Of a DNA stretch of 13,766 nt, positions 1 through 8,272 are shown piece by piece. Source of the DNA: Lachnospiraceae bacterium (GTDB lineage: Bacteria; Bacillota_A; Clostridia; Lachnospirales; Lachnospiraceae); NCBI GenBank assembly GCA_003446335.1, contig DMAZ01000049.1, positions 1-13,766 on the forward strand, in the 5' to 3' direction. Numbering within the stretch: the first letter of the stretch is position 1; the number at the start of each line of letters is the position of its first letter. The position numbers and the translations under genes were made by a program. The notes under the pieces were generated by a model, which was not told the origin of the DNA, did not search any database, and worked only from the letters and a program-made list of their open reading frames with translations.

Positions 1-56
1 GGGTAATTTTCAGAGAGCGCTGTAATCTGAAGAGAAGGCTGAATGTGAGGTTTAAG

Positions 57-614
57 ATGTCGAAATATGAACTTGTGAAAGGCCGTCCCGCGACAGATGA
101 GGGACGTACCGATAAAGAAATCAGGTGTTATAATACGCTCGATTCTCTTGGAATCGAATACTGGCGCACAGACCATCCGGATGCGGAAGCCTATACGATG
201 GAAGCCTGCAGGGAAATAGACGCAGTCCTTGGTGCCACGGTCTGCAAGAATCTGTTCCTGACCAATCGACAGCACACGAATTTTTATCTGCTTCTTATGC
301 CGGGTGATAAAGTCTTCAAGACAAAGGAGATCACTTCCCAGATCGGCAGTGCGAGATTGTCTTTCGGTTCTTCGGAAGAGATGGAGGAAATGCTGGACTG
401 TGCTCCGGGTTCTTCCAGCATTCTGGGGCTCATGAACGATAAAGAGCATCGGGTACGGCTGCTGGTGGATGAGGATGTCCTGCAGGGTGAATTTCTCGGT
501 TGTCATCCCTGCATCAATACATCCAGCCTGAAGATCCGCACAGCGGATGTGTTCGGCAAATTCCGGGAATACACCGGGCACGATATGACGGTAGTGACAT
601 TGCGGGGAATCTGA
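57..614 (+). CDS. Prolyl-tRNA editing deacylase, YbaK/ProX family
   Basis: The 185-residue product matches the YbaK/ProX trans-editing family, cytosolic enzymes that hydrolyse mischarged aminoacyl-tRNA (classically Ala-tRNA-Pro) left by prolyl-tRNA synthetase. Visible hallmarks are the N-terminal ELVKGRP segment, the CKNLFL stretch carrying the lysine conserved in the family (about residue 64 counted from this start), the DKVFKTKEI segment, and GCHPCINTSSLKI near residues 148-160, the usual His/Asn substrate-pocket motif. Length is normal for the stand-alone form. Two starts are possible: GTG at 45, preceded by GAAGG with 6-nt spacing, or ATG at 57, preceded by GAGG with 6-nt spacing. I chose ATG 57 because the protein then begins close to the conserved ELVKGRP; GTG 45 would add four residues. 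It is the first gene of a tight operon, with the MATE gene starting 3 nt after its stop. Its promoter lies outside the window; positions 1-44 show only the leader. The symbol proX is not used because it is shared with a betaine-binding protein. Confidence 0.88.
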   Translation: MSKYELVKGRPATDEGRTDKEIRCYNTLDSLGIEYWRTDHPDAEAYTMEACREIDAVLGATVCKNLFLTNRQHTNFYLLLMPGDKVFKTKEITSQIGSARLSFGSSEEMEEMLDCAPGSSSILGLMNDKEHRVRLLVDEDVLQGEFLGCHPCINTSSLKIRTADVFGKFREYTGHDMTVVTLRGI

Positions 615-617
615 GAT

Positions 618-2018
618 ATGACAGCACGAGACGGCAGAAATACAGACACCGGAACCGGACAGGATCGCCGTATACAGATACTGGCCAATGAGAAACCATA
701 CAAGGCAGTCCTGAAGATGGGACTCCCTGTGGCTTTCGGCATGCTCTTTATGGTGGCTTACAACCTTGTGGATACGTATTTTATCGGAATGCTTCATGAT
801 GATTTTCAGCTGGCAGCGGCCAATCTGGCGTATCCGGTCCTGATGGTGATGATCGCCGTCTCGGGCATAGTCGGAAACGGGGGAGCTTCCTATATTGCCA
901 GATGCATGGGTGCGGGGATGCAGGAGGAGGCGGACCGGACGCTGGTCCTCGGCTTTGAGATGATTCTCGGGATGAGTCTCCTGCTTACATTGGCCGGGGT
1001 ATTTGCCCTGGATCCTATCGTGAAAGTGCTTGGCGCAAGGGAGGAGACATTTCTTTATACAAAGGAATATACCGGTGTCCTTCTGATCGGATCTTTTTTT
1101 ACGATGGGAAATTATGCCTTCGGGCAGCTTTTAAGGAGCGAAGGATCGGTCATGTATGCCACGATCTCCATGATAGCGGGATGTGTGGCAAATATCATTC
1201 TGGATCCGATTTTCATATTCACGTTCGGCATGGAAATTCGCGGAGCCGCAATTGCGACGGTGATCGGAAATGTTTTGAGCACGATGATCTGCCTGTGGGT
1301 ATATGCCGCCGGAAAGAGTCTTCTTGGACTTTCCCCGAAATATATCGGGTTTTCTCTTCGCATTTTCCGGGAGATCATGCTTGTCGGAATTCCCCACACG
1401 CTCGAACAATTCCTGTCAACAGCCTCCATTCTGGTCCTGAATAATCTGGCTGCGTCTTACGGAGGACTTTATGTCGCCGCCATGGGCATATCCAGTAAGA
1501 TTATGAGTTTCGGCAATTATCTGTACCAGGGGATCGCTGCAGGCTGTCAGCCTTTGATGGGCTATAATTACGGTGCCGGGAACTATCGGCGGATGCGGGA
1601 ACTGATCCGGGCAGCGGTCATCATCACCACGGGGATTGAGCTCTGCGTGATGACGGTTTACGGAATTACGGCTCCGGTCCTGGCAGGACTTTTCAGTGAG
1701 AATGAGACCGTCATAACGATAGCCGCTGTGACACTGCGCTCATTCATGCTTATTCTGCCGTTCGTCGGCACGACTTCCATCGTGAGAAATGTATATAATG
1801 CGATCGGCATGCCGATGTATGCGTTCACTATTACGATCGTACGGCAGCTGGTGCTCTACATCCCGTTCCTCCTGATCCTTAACAGACTGTTCGCCTACAA
1901 CGGACTCATTCATGCCCAGCCGGCGGAGGAGATCCTGTGTGCGGTATTCTCCGTATTTCTTCTCGAAAGGTCGCTTCACAGGATGGATGAAAAGCGGGAA
2001 AAAACAGGTAAACTTTAA
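618..2018 (+). CDS. MATE-family multidrug/cation efflux transporter
   Basis: The 466-residue integral membrane protein has about 12 hydrophobic segments in the two-bundle MATE arrangement. MATE proteins export drugs or cationic metabolites in exchange for Na+ or H+. Diagnostic segments are DTYFIG at residues 52-57 (first helix), NIILDPIFIF at 192-201, and QPLMGYNYGAG at 311-321, the repeat-signature loop of the second half. An unusually polar N-terminal tail of about 25 residues precedes helix 1, and the C-terminus is short, basic and cytoplasmic. ATG 618 is preceded by GGGG about 10 nt upstream, inside the end of the ProX gene, so translation is probably coupled. It lies in one operon with the genes on both sides. 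The fold most resembles the DinF/MepA-like group of Firmicutes, but the substrate cannot be read from the sequence; a lipid-linked or peptide flippase role is the main alternative. Confidence 0.9.
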   Translation: MTARDGRNTDTGTGQDRRIQILANEKPYKAVLKMGLPVAFGMLFMVAYNLVDTYFIGMLHDDFQLAAANLAYPVLMVMIAVSGIVGNGGASYIARCMGAGMQEEADRTLVLGFEMILGMSLLLTLAGVFALDPIVKVLGAREETFLYTKEYTGVLLIGSFFTMGNYAFGQLLRSEGSVMYATISMIAGCVANIILDPIFIFTFGMEIRGAAIATVIGNVLSTMICLWVYAAGKSLLGLSPKYIGFSLRIFREIMLVGIPHTLEQFLSTASILVLNNLAASYGGLYVAAMGISSKIMSFGNYLYQGIAAGCQPLMGYNYGAGNYRRMRELIRAAVIITTGIELCVMTVYGITAPVLAGLFSENETVITIAAVTLRSFMLILPFVGTTSIVRNVYNAIGMPMYAFTITIVRQLVLYIPFLLILNRLFAYNGLIHAQPAEEILCAVFSVFLLERSLHRMDEKREKTGKL

Positions 2019-2038
2019 GTCAGAAAGGAGGAATTCTC

Positions 2039-3229
2039 ATGGCCAGTATTTTGGATTATGTCGAGTGGAGAGGGGACCTGACTTTCAAGGAAAGGGAATT
2101 CAATGACGTAGATAACCTGATACTTGCGGAACTGGCCTATACGGACCTTCTGGGTGTTCTTGAGAACGGAGGGCTCGAAGATACTATTACGATCACGGAG
2201 GCCTATAAGAAATATAAGGACCTTGGAAAAGATCAGTCTTATCTTATGTGCAACCCTGAACCGCTGCTCGAAAAATGTGCCGGGACAGTCCGATTCGGAT
2301 CTGTCAGGATCAGGGACTATATCGATATGAAAAATCAGGGGGCCCAGTTCCAGTTCGCCGCCATGACATTTGTTCTGGATGACGGATCGCTTTATGTTGC
2401 GTTCAGAGGTACAGACGATTCCCTTGCAGGGTGGAGAGAAGATCTTAATTTCTCCTATATGGAAGCGACTCCGGCTCAGCTGTCCGCTGTGGAGTATCTT
2501 AATCTGGAGCTGACGAAAATCAGCAGAAACAGGAAAGACGGGATTCTTTTTCCGAACAGCGGGGAGAATCATGACAGCCGGGATGAGGGACTGCCTCCGG
2601 TCAGAGTCGGGGGTCACTCGAAAGGCGGAAATCTTGCTATTTATGCATCTGCTTTCTGTGAGAATGCAGAACGGATCGTCACTGTTTATTCCAATGACGG
2701 TCCCGGATTCAATGAGACGATCGTGGGTCACTCCGATTATCAGAAAGTTCTCGAGAAGACCAGCCTGATCATTCCGGAAGGATCCCTGATCGGTGTTATG
2801 CTCTACAATAAAGACGAAAAGCAGATCGTAAAAAGTACCGCGAAAGGCGGGACGAAGCAGCATAATCCTTATAGCTGGGTCGTAAACGCAACAGGATTTG
2901 AGCAGGCTGAAAAACAGACATCCATGAGCCTTATGCTGGACCGTACGCTTGATGAGTGGACGATGAGACTTGATAATGAACAGAAGAAGAATTTTATCGA
3001 CATTCTGTTCGATACACTCGAGTCATCCGGTGCTAAAACGTTCACCGAAATATATGCAGACAAATGGAATTATTATAACGCGATCAGAAAGGCCGTCGTA
3101 AAGCTGGCACCGGAACAGCTCAGTGTTCTGTTCGACGTTGCGGGACAATTCCTGGCGGCCGGCAAGGAAGTGATCATGGAGGACAGAAAATCCGGCGATG
3201 TAAAACACGATCCGGATACAGACCAGTGA
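2039..3229 (+). CDS. Mbeg1-like (DUF2974) alpha/beta hydrolase, putative lipase
   Basis: The 396-residue protein has the Mbeg1-like/DUF2974 layout common in Firmicutes. What is visible: AFRGTDD at residues 121-127, the class-3-lipase-type oxyanion strand; GGHSKGG at 191-197, the nucleophile elbow with Ser194; NDGPGF at 219-224, with Asp220 as probable acid; and KQHNPYSW at 273-280, with His275 as probable base. These make a plausible Ser-Asp-His triad. There is no signal peptide or membrane segment, so it is predicted cytosolic. Family members are annotated as lipases or esterases, but their physiological substrate is not established. The C-terminus is charged and variable. The start is well fixed: AAAGGAGG ends 8 nt before ATG 2039. 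It is the last gene of the operon, 20 nt after the MATE gene, and faces the convergent protease gene across a long hairpin. Confidence 0.88.
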   Translation: MASILDYVEWRGDLTFKEREFNDVDNLILAELAYTDLLGVLENGGLEDTITITEAYKKYKDLGKDQSYLMCNPEPLLEKCAGTVRFGSVRIRDYIDMKNQGAQFQFAAMTFVLDDGSLYVAFRGTDDSLAGWREDLNFSYMEATPAQLSAVEYLNLELTKISRNRKDGILFPNSGENHDSRDEGLPPVRVGGHSKGGNLAIYASAFCENAERIVTVYSNDGPGFNETIVGHSDYQKVLEKTSLIIPEGSLIGVMLYNKDEKQIVKSTAKGGTKQHNPYSWVVNATGFEQAEKQTSMSLMLDRTLDEWTMRLDNEQKKNFIDILFDTLESSGAKTFTEIYADKWNYYNAIRKAVVKLAPEQLSVLFDVAGQFLAAGKEVIMEDRKSGDVKHDPDTDQ

Positions 3230-3258
3230 AAAAAGACAGACTTTTGAACTGTACCAAA

Positions 3259-3359
3259 AGGGGCTGCCGCACCAGGTAATGTCATCACTATATATAGCAG
3301 ATATTTGCAAATGCCGTCTGCTGAATATAGTGGCGTCAAGCCTTGGTGCGGCAGCCCTT
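3259..3359. terminator. Long imperfect hairpin between convergent genes, probable bidirectional terminator
   Basis: A 14-bp perfect stem pairs 3261-3274 (GGGCTGCCGCACCA) with 3344-3357. After a one-base bulge and two G-C pairs, an imperfect inner stem continues, pairing roughly 3281-3300 with 3318-3337 and including GCAG 3297-3300 with CTGC 3318-3321. The apical loop of about 17 nt contains the 10-bp palindrome ATTTGCAAAT (3303-3312). The plus-strand transcript is followed by TTCTT and the minus-strand transcript by CTTTTGG, both short U tracts. Its place between the stops of two convergent genes fits a shared terminator. The element is much longer than terminators usually are, so it may also be a small palindromic repeat element. 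Confidence 0.6.
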
Positions 3360-3427
3360 CTTAAATCAGTTTACCCTGCTCATTGTGAAATGACAGTCAT
3401 ATTCATAATATGCGATCGGAGGAGCGG

Positions 3428-6400
3428 CTATTTTATTGTCTGGAAACCGACTCCCTCGTATTTCCATCCTGCTTTCTTCAGAGTATCCCGTTCACCGGCG
3501 GATGCCGTGAAGAAATGCTGTCCGTTATTCGGGTTATAAAGTCTGTAGACCGGTTTCTTATCTGCACTTGTGGCTGCGTAGAAAGCGATTCCTTCCTGTA
3601 CCCAGCCCTGTCCGACCAGCGCTTTTCTTTCGGTAGCGGAAGAGGTATACATGTGATTTCCGCTCGTCCTGTTGTAGAAGCGGTAGACCGGTATGGAAGA
3701 TTTCACAGGCGCGTTCCAGGCAACCCCCTCATATACCCATCCGTGAAGAAGGAGCTTATTCTTCTCACCTACACTGGTTGTGAAAAGATGATCTCCGTTG
3801 CCTTTCTTATTGTAGAGACGATAGACCGGAACACCCTTCAGCACTTTGACTGTACAGGTGGCCGTCTTTTTGCCGTCTGCCGTCTGGACCGTCACTTTCA
3901 CGGTTCCTGCTGCCTTCGCGGTCACTTTTCCGTTTTTGTCGACCGTCGCGATCTTGGTGTTGGAACTCTTCCAGGTCACCTTCTTATTATCCGCGTTGGA
4001 CGGGCTTACCGTCGCCTTGAGCTGTCCTGTCTGGCCGACATAAAGGGTCAGATTGGATTTGTCCAGTTTCACGCTCTTTACATTTACTGTTTTTTTCGCA
4101 ATCGACCAGGTGATCGTCTTTGTCGTCCTTGTTCCGTCTTCCCACACATACCATTCCGGATCGACCAGCTCGAGGACAGCCTTATACGTGCCGGCTGCTG
4201 TTTTCTTATTATCTTTGATCGTATAGCTGCCATCCGGGCTTGCCGGAACGCCGGTCTGCGCTTTGCCGTTGTAGATAAGTCCTTTTACGGCTTTCGGTAT
4301 TTTTACCGTGATGGTATCCTGAATCGGCGTTTTCGGATTCTTATCAACTTCTGTAGCACGAAGCACATAAGAGGTGGCATCTCCGTCCAGAGAATTGAGG
4401 CCGAATCCGTAGAGAACGCCCTTATAAACAGTCACGACCGGGAGATAGGTAATGGTATGAGACAGTCTCTTATTAATGTTCTCAGGTGCTCCGTTCAGTG
4501 TCCAGGTATCACCGTCCGCAACGGAAAATCCGGTAGGGTCTTTTTCTGCCTCGGAACCGTTTCCTTTCATATAGGCGCCTACAAGGTATACATTCCTGTC
4601 GGATGCTCCGATGGCTCCGTAAAGTCTGTTGTAGCTGGGCGCCTTGTAGTCTCCGAGATTTATCTCTCTGGATGTGTCTCTCTTCAGTGTACTGCCGCTT
4701 TGTGTATAACACAGCAAAGTGCCGGATTCGACAGTGAAAGCATCAGTTTTTTCGTCATAGATGGTTCCGCCGTAAATATAAAGCGTATTGTCAAGGACAG
4801 CTGCGTTCGGCTCAGCGCATATATCCGGAAGAGATTCGATTACGATCAGCTTGTTATTCGGCATGTCTATTTTTCTGATCGTATTGCCGTACTCTTTTGA
4901 ATAACCGCCTACATAGAGGAGATTGTTCTTATAATTAACGAGTGTGGAGCCGTCTGCTCCGCAGCCGGTCGTCTCGAGCCATTTTCCCGTAGCCGGTACA
5001 TATCTGATCAGATGGGCAGCGTTTTTCTCATCGATACCGCTGAGGAAGATGCATCCTTCAAATGCGGTCATACTGCAGAATGAAAGACCGTTGAACGGTA
5101 TGTCATCGACCAATTCCCAGCTGTCTTTCTTTATAGAATAGCGGATGAGTTTTTCACAGAAATTGGAATTTGTGTATAACTTGGCTACAGTAACATAAAT
5201 GTAATCGTCCAATGCGGAAGCCTGAACCAGCATCTCATTGACCGTGACAAGGTCAGAAGGAATATCTGCAAGTGTCTTCTCGTAAAGAGGTAGAGCAGAA
5301 TCTTTAATTCCTGCGGAAGAGGGCACTGTAATACTGAAAGCTCCGCAGGACGAAAGACCTGCAGCGGTGGTCACGGTAATTTTCTGAAGACCGGAAGCCA
5401 TGCTGTCCGGGCACTTTACGGTAATGGAGTTGTCGCTCCAATTTGTAATTTCAAGCTCGGTCCCCGCCAGAGCAACGCGGCTTGCATTTCCGCGGGACGC
5501 GAAGTGATAGCCGGTAAGCGTTAATGAACGATCAGCGGCATTTAATACTGCCGTGTTTATGACCGGAAGCATCATGTCACCGGATACGGAAAGATCCAGT
5601 ACGCCGCCGGATGTACAGAACCGGGAAAGAGAGTCTTTTTTGCGGACCTGTGACTTGAGATTGGCTGTGATATCTTCGGCTGTCTCCTTCGATACGCTCC
5701 TGCCTTTATACTGGATCATAGCGGCTCCCGCAACTGCCGGGGCAGCCATGGATGTGCCGTCCATAAAAGTATACAGCGTTGAAGGCGTATTATAGGCTGC
5801 GGAACCCAGCGCGGGATTATCGATATAGATGTATTGACCTGCCTTGAGAGAACCGCCTTCTTTCGCGAAAATGTCAATATACACAGGCGCATAGTATCTG
5901 CCGCCGAATTCAAGTTTGACATCATCCTTATCCAGACCTGTAACAGAACAGTTGATCCAGTCACTGGCGGCATCTTCCGGAATAAATTCCCTGTATAAGC
6001 GATCCCCGTCCCCGTTATCCTGCATTCTGAGACGTGCCTGAATATTCCTGTCTGGAACGAAAAGGTCGAGGGAAGCGTTTCCGATGACAGTCTCTTCCGT
6101 GACCGGCAGAAGCAGGCATATGGAAAAATTCCTTCCTTCCGGAATGTCTTTCTGCAGGGTGATTTTCACGGAAGGCGCAGTCCCGTTCGAAGTATTCTCA
6201 TAGTCTCTGGAATATGAGAAATAGTTCCTGTAAGGCGCATCCATCCAGCTCATCTGTACGGTGCCGAACAGTTCATCCGAGAGGTTCGTCCAGCCAGGAT
6301 CTGCGTAGATCGGGCTCGGGTCCATCTCCGTGAAATAGGATCGCTGCGCAATAGGCGAATCAGTGTCCGGAATCGTGGACAGGATGCCCACGCCCGGAGC

Positions 6401-7990
6401 GAATACGTGTGTTGCATTCTGACTGAAGTTCGTGAAGCTGGCTGCTTCACCATCCTCCTGGGAAGCATTTACAATAATTACATTCGGAAGATCCCAGATC
6501 GTATCCGTAAATATTGTCTGTGTATCAACATGTCTGTCTTCATTTCCGCTTGAAAATACACAGACGACGCCGAGCTTTCCGAGTTCTGTGACCAGCACAC
6601 GCATTGCGTAATTAAGCACGTTGCTGCCGTAGGAGTTGCTGGCGACACGGATATCGATACCATACTTTTTCGCGTTCTCAACGAAAGCCAGTCCGTTCAG
6701 AAGCATTTTATAGGAAGCGCGGCCCGAGTCGTTAAGTGAGCGCACAGCCATGACCCTGGAGCCTGATGCCACGCCGCTGATACCGACATTGTTCCATGAG
6801 GCAGCTATGATACCGGCACAGTGCGTACCGTGACCGTATATGTCCATGGTATCTTTCGCGTCACGAACACCCGGGACCGTACTTATACCGTACTTCCCGC
6901 AGCCGAGTGCGCTCTGCTCTTCCGGGGAAAAGACGTACATATTATCAGCAAGATCCGGGTGTGTATAATCGACGCCGGTGTCGACCACTGCGACGACACC
7001 TTCGGCGTTTTCCATTCCGGGTGTATTCCAGTTCGGGATGTTTATTCCGTAGACATCGGCATTCCCGCGTGCAGACTGAGAGTATCTGTTGGATCCGTCG
7101 GACATTCCCCACTGATAAGGAGTCAGATCCATCGATGCGCCGACGAGCGTTTCAACAGGAATCGTAATCTCAGCTTCCTCAGCGACGGATTCGTCCGCGG
7201 GGACAGGAACCGTTACAAGGTCATCGGCCGCTTCCGGAGCGGCTGCCGGGTCGACAGCATCTGCGGGGGGCAAATATTCCTCTGCTGCCATATCGCCAGA
7301 ATCCGGAACTGACTCATCTTCTTCCGCAGCTTCATCTTCTTCTTCAGCAGTGTCAGACACATCTTCAACAAGATCGGTGAAGATATCTTCCTCTCCCGCG
7401 TCCGCAAGATCAGCTTCCGGGCTGTAGAGAGCTTCCTCCGCCGCTTCTTCAAGAGCGTCATCATTCATATCCGTGACATCGATGATGTAATCAGGCTCAG
7501 CGGTCAGGACCCGCGGATCCGAAAGAAGTTCTCTCAGAAGTTCTTCGGTCGACTTTGTATCATCTTCGACAGCGACCAGGGCGACGCGGTCATTGCTGCC
7601 TTTATACTCTGAAGCTCCGACGAGCTCCTCCGGTATTTCCAGCGTATCGCCGGTCGCATTGACATAACTTTCCGCACTGATGTCAGCAATCTGTTCAGCA
7701 CTTCCGAGAAGAGCGGAAGCTCCGACGAGTTCTTCATCCGCATAGACAGGATATTCCCTGTCATAGAGTACGATCACGCTCCCTTCTTCGTATTCCCCTG
7801 CCGAGAGCAGTTCTGCTACTTCCGCATCAATGTCACGTTCTTTGAAAGTACCGCCTTCAGATGCCGCTTCGGAGATCGTGTCCTCCTCATCGGCATATGC
7901 CGGGACCGGGATAGAGCTGATGCTTCCGGCTATAAGACAGGTTGCCAGAAATGCTGCGGTGAGCCGGTTCTTGATTGTCTGGTACCTCAT
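3428..7990 (-). CDS. Secreted multidomain subtilisin-like serine protease (S8)
   Basis: The 1520-residue preproprotein has a signal peptide at residues 1-33 (probable cut AYA|DEED) and an I9-like propeptide at about 70-170, ending in DPRVLTAEPDYI. A very acidic linker spans about 171-265. The S8 domain runs about 290-790, with Asp337 in VAVVDTG, His387 in GHGTHCAG, Asn483 in SSGNED (oxyanion) and Ser747 in DGTSMAAP, so the triad is intact. Asn483 and Ser747 are 264 residues apart, against about 66 in subtilisin, which implies an inserted domain of about 200 residues. Then follow an IPT/TIG domain (about 806-890), a Kelch-like beta-propeller (about 905-1215), an Ig-like YNGKAQ domain (about 1225-1300), BIG2 (about 1302-1384) and three DUF5648 repeats of about 46 residues starting at 1388, 1434 and 1480. 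There is no LPXTG, SLH or C-terminal anchor helix, so it is probably released or held non-covalently on the wall. AGGAGG at 8002-7997, 6 nt upstream, supports the start. The protein target is unknown. Confidence 0.93.
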   Translation of the reverse strand: MRYQTIKNRLTAAFLATCLIAGSISSIPVPAYADEEDTISEAASEGGTFKERDIDAEVAELLSAGEYEEGSVIVLYDREYPVYADEELVGASALLGSAEQIADISAESYVNATGDTLEIPEELVGASEYKGSNDRVALVAVEDDTKSTEELLRELLSDPRVLTAEPDYIIDVTDMNDDALEEAAEEALYSPEADLADAGEEDIFTDLVEDVSDTAEEEDEAAEEDESVPDSGDMAAEEYLPPADAVDPAAAPEAADDLVTVPVPADESVAEEAEITIPVETLVGASMDLTPYQWGMSDGSNRYSQSARGNADVYGINIPNWNTPGMENAEGVVAVVDTGVDYTHPDLADNMYVFSPEEQSALGCGKYGISTVPGVRDAKDTMDIYGHGTHCAGIIAASWNNVGISGVASGSRVMAVRSLNDSGRASYKMLLNGLAFVENAKKYGIDIRVASNSYGSNVLNYAMRVLVTELGKLGVVCVFSSGNEDRHVDTQTIFTDTIWDLPNVIIVNASQEDGEAASFTNFSQNATHVFAPGVGILSTIPDTDSPIAQRSYFTEMDPSPIYADPGWTNLSDELFGTVQMSWMDAPYRNYFSYSRDYENTSNGTAPSVKITLQKDIPEGRNFSICLLLPVTEETVIGNASLDLFVPDRNIQARLRMQDNGDGDRLYREFIPEDAASDWINCSVTGLDKDDVKLEFGGRYYAPVYIDIFAKEGGSLKAGQYIYIDNPALGSAAYNTPSTLYTFMDGTSMAAPAVAGAAMIQYKGRSVSKETAEDITANLKSQVRKKDSLSRFCTSGGVLDLSVSGDMMLPVINTAVLNAADRSLTLTGYHFASRGNASRVALAGTELEITNWSDNSITVKCPDSMASGLQKITVTTAAGLSSCGAFSITVPSSAGIKDSALPLYEKTLADIPSDLVTVNEMLVQASALDDYIYVTVAKLYTNSNFCEKLIRYSIKKDSWELVDDIPFNGLSFCSMTAFEGCIFLSGIDEKNAAHLIRYVPATGKWLETTGCGADGSTLVNYKNNLLYVGGYSKEYGNTIRKIDMPNNKLIVIESLPDICAEPNAAVLDNTLYIYGGTIYDEKTDAFTVESGTLLCYTQSGSTLKRDTSREINLGDYKAPSYNRLYGAIGASDRNVYLVGAYMKGNGSEAEKDPTGFSVADGDTWTLNGAPENINKRLSHTITYLPVVTVYKGVLYGFGLNSLDGDATSYVLRATEVDKNPKTPIQDTITVKIPKAVKGLIYNGKAQTGVPASPDGSYTIKDNKKTAAGTYKAVLELVDPEWYVWEDGTRTTKTITWSIAKKTVNVKSVKLDKSNLTLYVGQTGQLKATVSPSNADNKKVTWKSSNTKIATVDKNGKVTAKAAGTVKVTVQTADGKKTATCTVKVLKGVPVYRLYNKKGNGDHLFTTSVGEKNKLLLHGWVYEGVAWNAPVKSSIPVYRFYNRTSGNHMYTSSATERKALVGQGWVQEGIAFYAATSADKKPVYRLYNPNNGQHFFTASAGERDTLKKAGWKYEGVGFQTIK

Positions 7991-8021
7991 TATCTCCCTC
8001 CTGTATTTTCTGAATAAAAAG

Positions 8022-8047
8022 AAGTATACCGATACTTTATTAATAAA
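8022..8047. promoter_or_regulatory. Paired palindromes at the protease transcription start, possible operator
   Basis: Two perfect dyads overlap at one base. AAGTAT-ACCG-ATACTT spans 8022-8037 (6-bp arms, 4-bp spacer), and the 12-bp palindrome TTTATTAATAAA spans 8036-8047. On the minus strand they cover roughly -4 to +21 relative to the start expected from the -10 box at 8050-8055, where a repressor would block transcription. AT-rich DNA makes chance palindromes common, and no regulator gene is present in the window, so this is tentative. Confidence 0.3.
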
Positions 8048-8049
8048 AT

Positions 8050-8077
8050 ATTATACGCTATTCTTTATAAATGAAAA
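8050..8077 (-). promoter_or_regulatory. Probable sigma-A promoter of the protease gene
   Basis: Read on the minus strand, a perfect TATAAT lies at 8055-8050, with TTTTCA (4 of 6 matches to TTGACA) at 8077-8072, giving a 16-bp spacer. The start would fall near 8043, leaving a leader of about 50 nt before ATG 7990. The surroundings are strongly AT-rich, as usual for promoters of this group. The -35 box is weak, which fits a need for an activator or only moderate strength. Confidence 0.5.
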
Positions 8078-8257
8078 ACATACATTTTCGTTTGAATCAA
8101 ATAAATATTTTAATGATGATGAATTCTTGATGTATGACAATCGGGAAAGAAAATGATTTTGGAATAAAAATACCGCTGTCATCGGTTTTGTTGTATGATG
8201 ATAAATACGGATAAAGGATCGGGGCTCCATGCAGGTCTTCGATCATCTGCCGTTTGT

Positions 8258-8264
8258 GAGGAGG
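8258..8264 (+). promoter_or_regulatory. Shine-Dalgarno site fixing the dsdA start
   Basis: GAGGAGG lies 8 nt upstream of ATG 8273. The reading frame is open further upstream to ATG 8195, but that start has no ribosome site, and the extra 26 residues are not part of the D-serine dehydratase family. The site therefore decides the start at 8273. A TATGAT at 8194-8199 could be a -10 box for dsdA, but no good -35 box stands at the right distance. Confidence 0.75.
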
Positions 8265-8272
8265 AAAATATC

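Noticed and set aside
3410..4900. A 496-codon open frame on the plus strand, antisense to the protease
   Set aside because: It lies wholly over the well-supported protease tail, has a Cys-, Arg- and Phe-rich composition with no recognisable domain and no ribosome site, and is a codon-usage shadow.
8195..8272. Upstream ATG giving a 447-residue DsdA
   Set aside because: No ribosome site at 8195, non-family N-terminal residues, and GAGGAGG placed exactly for ATG 8273.
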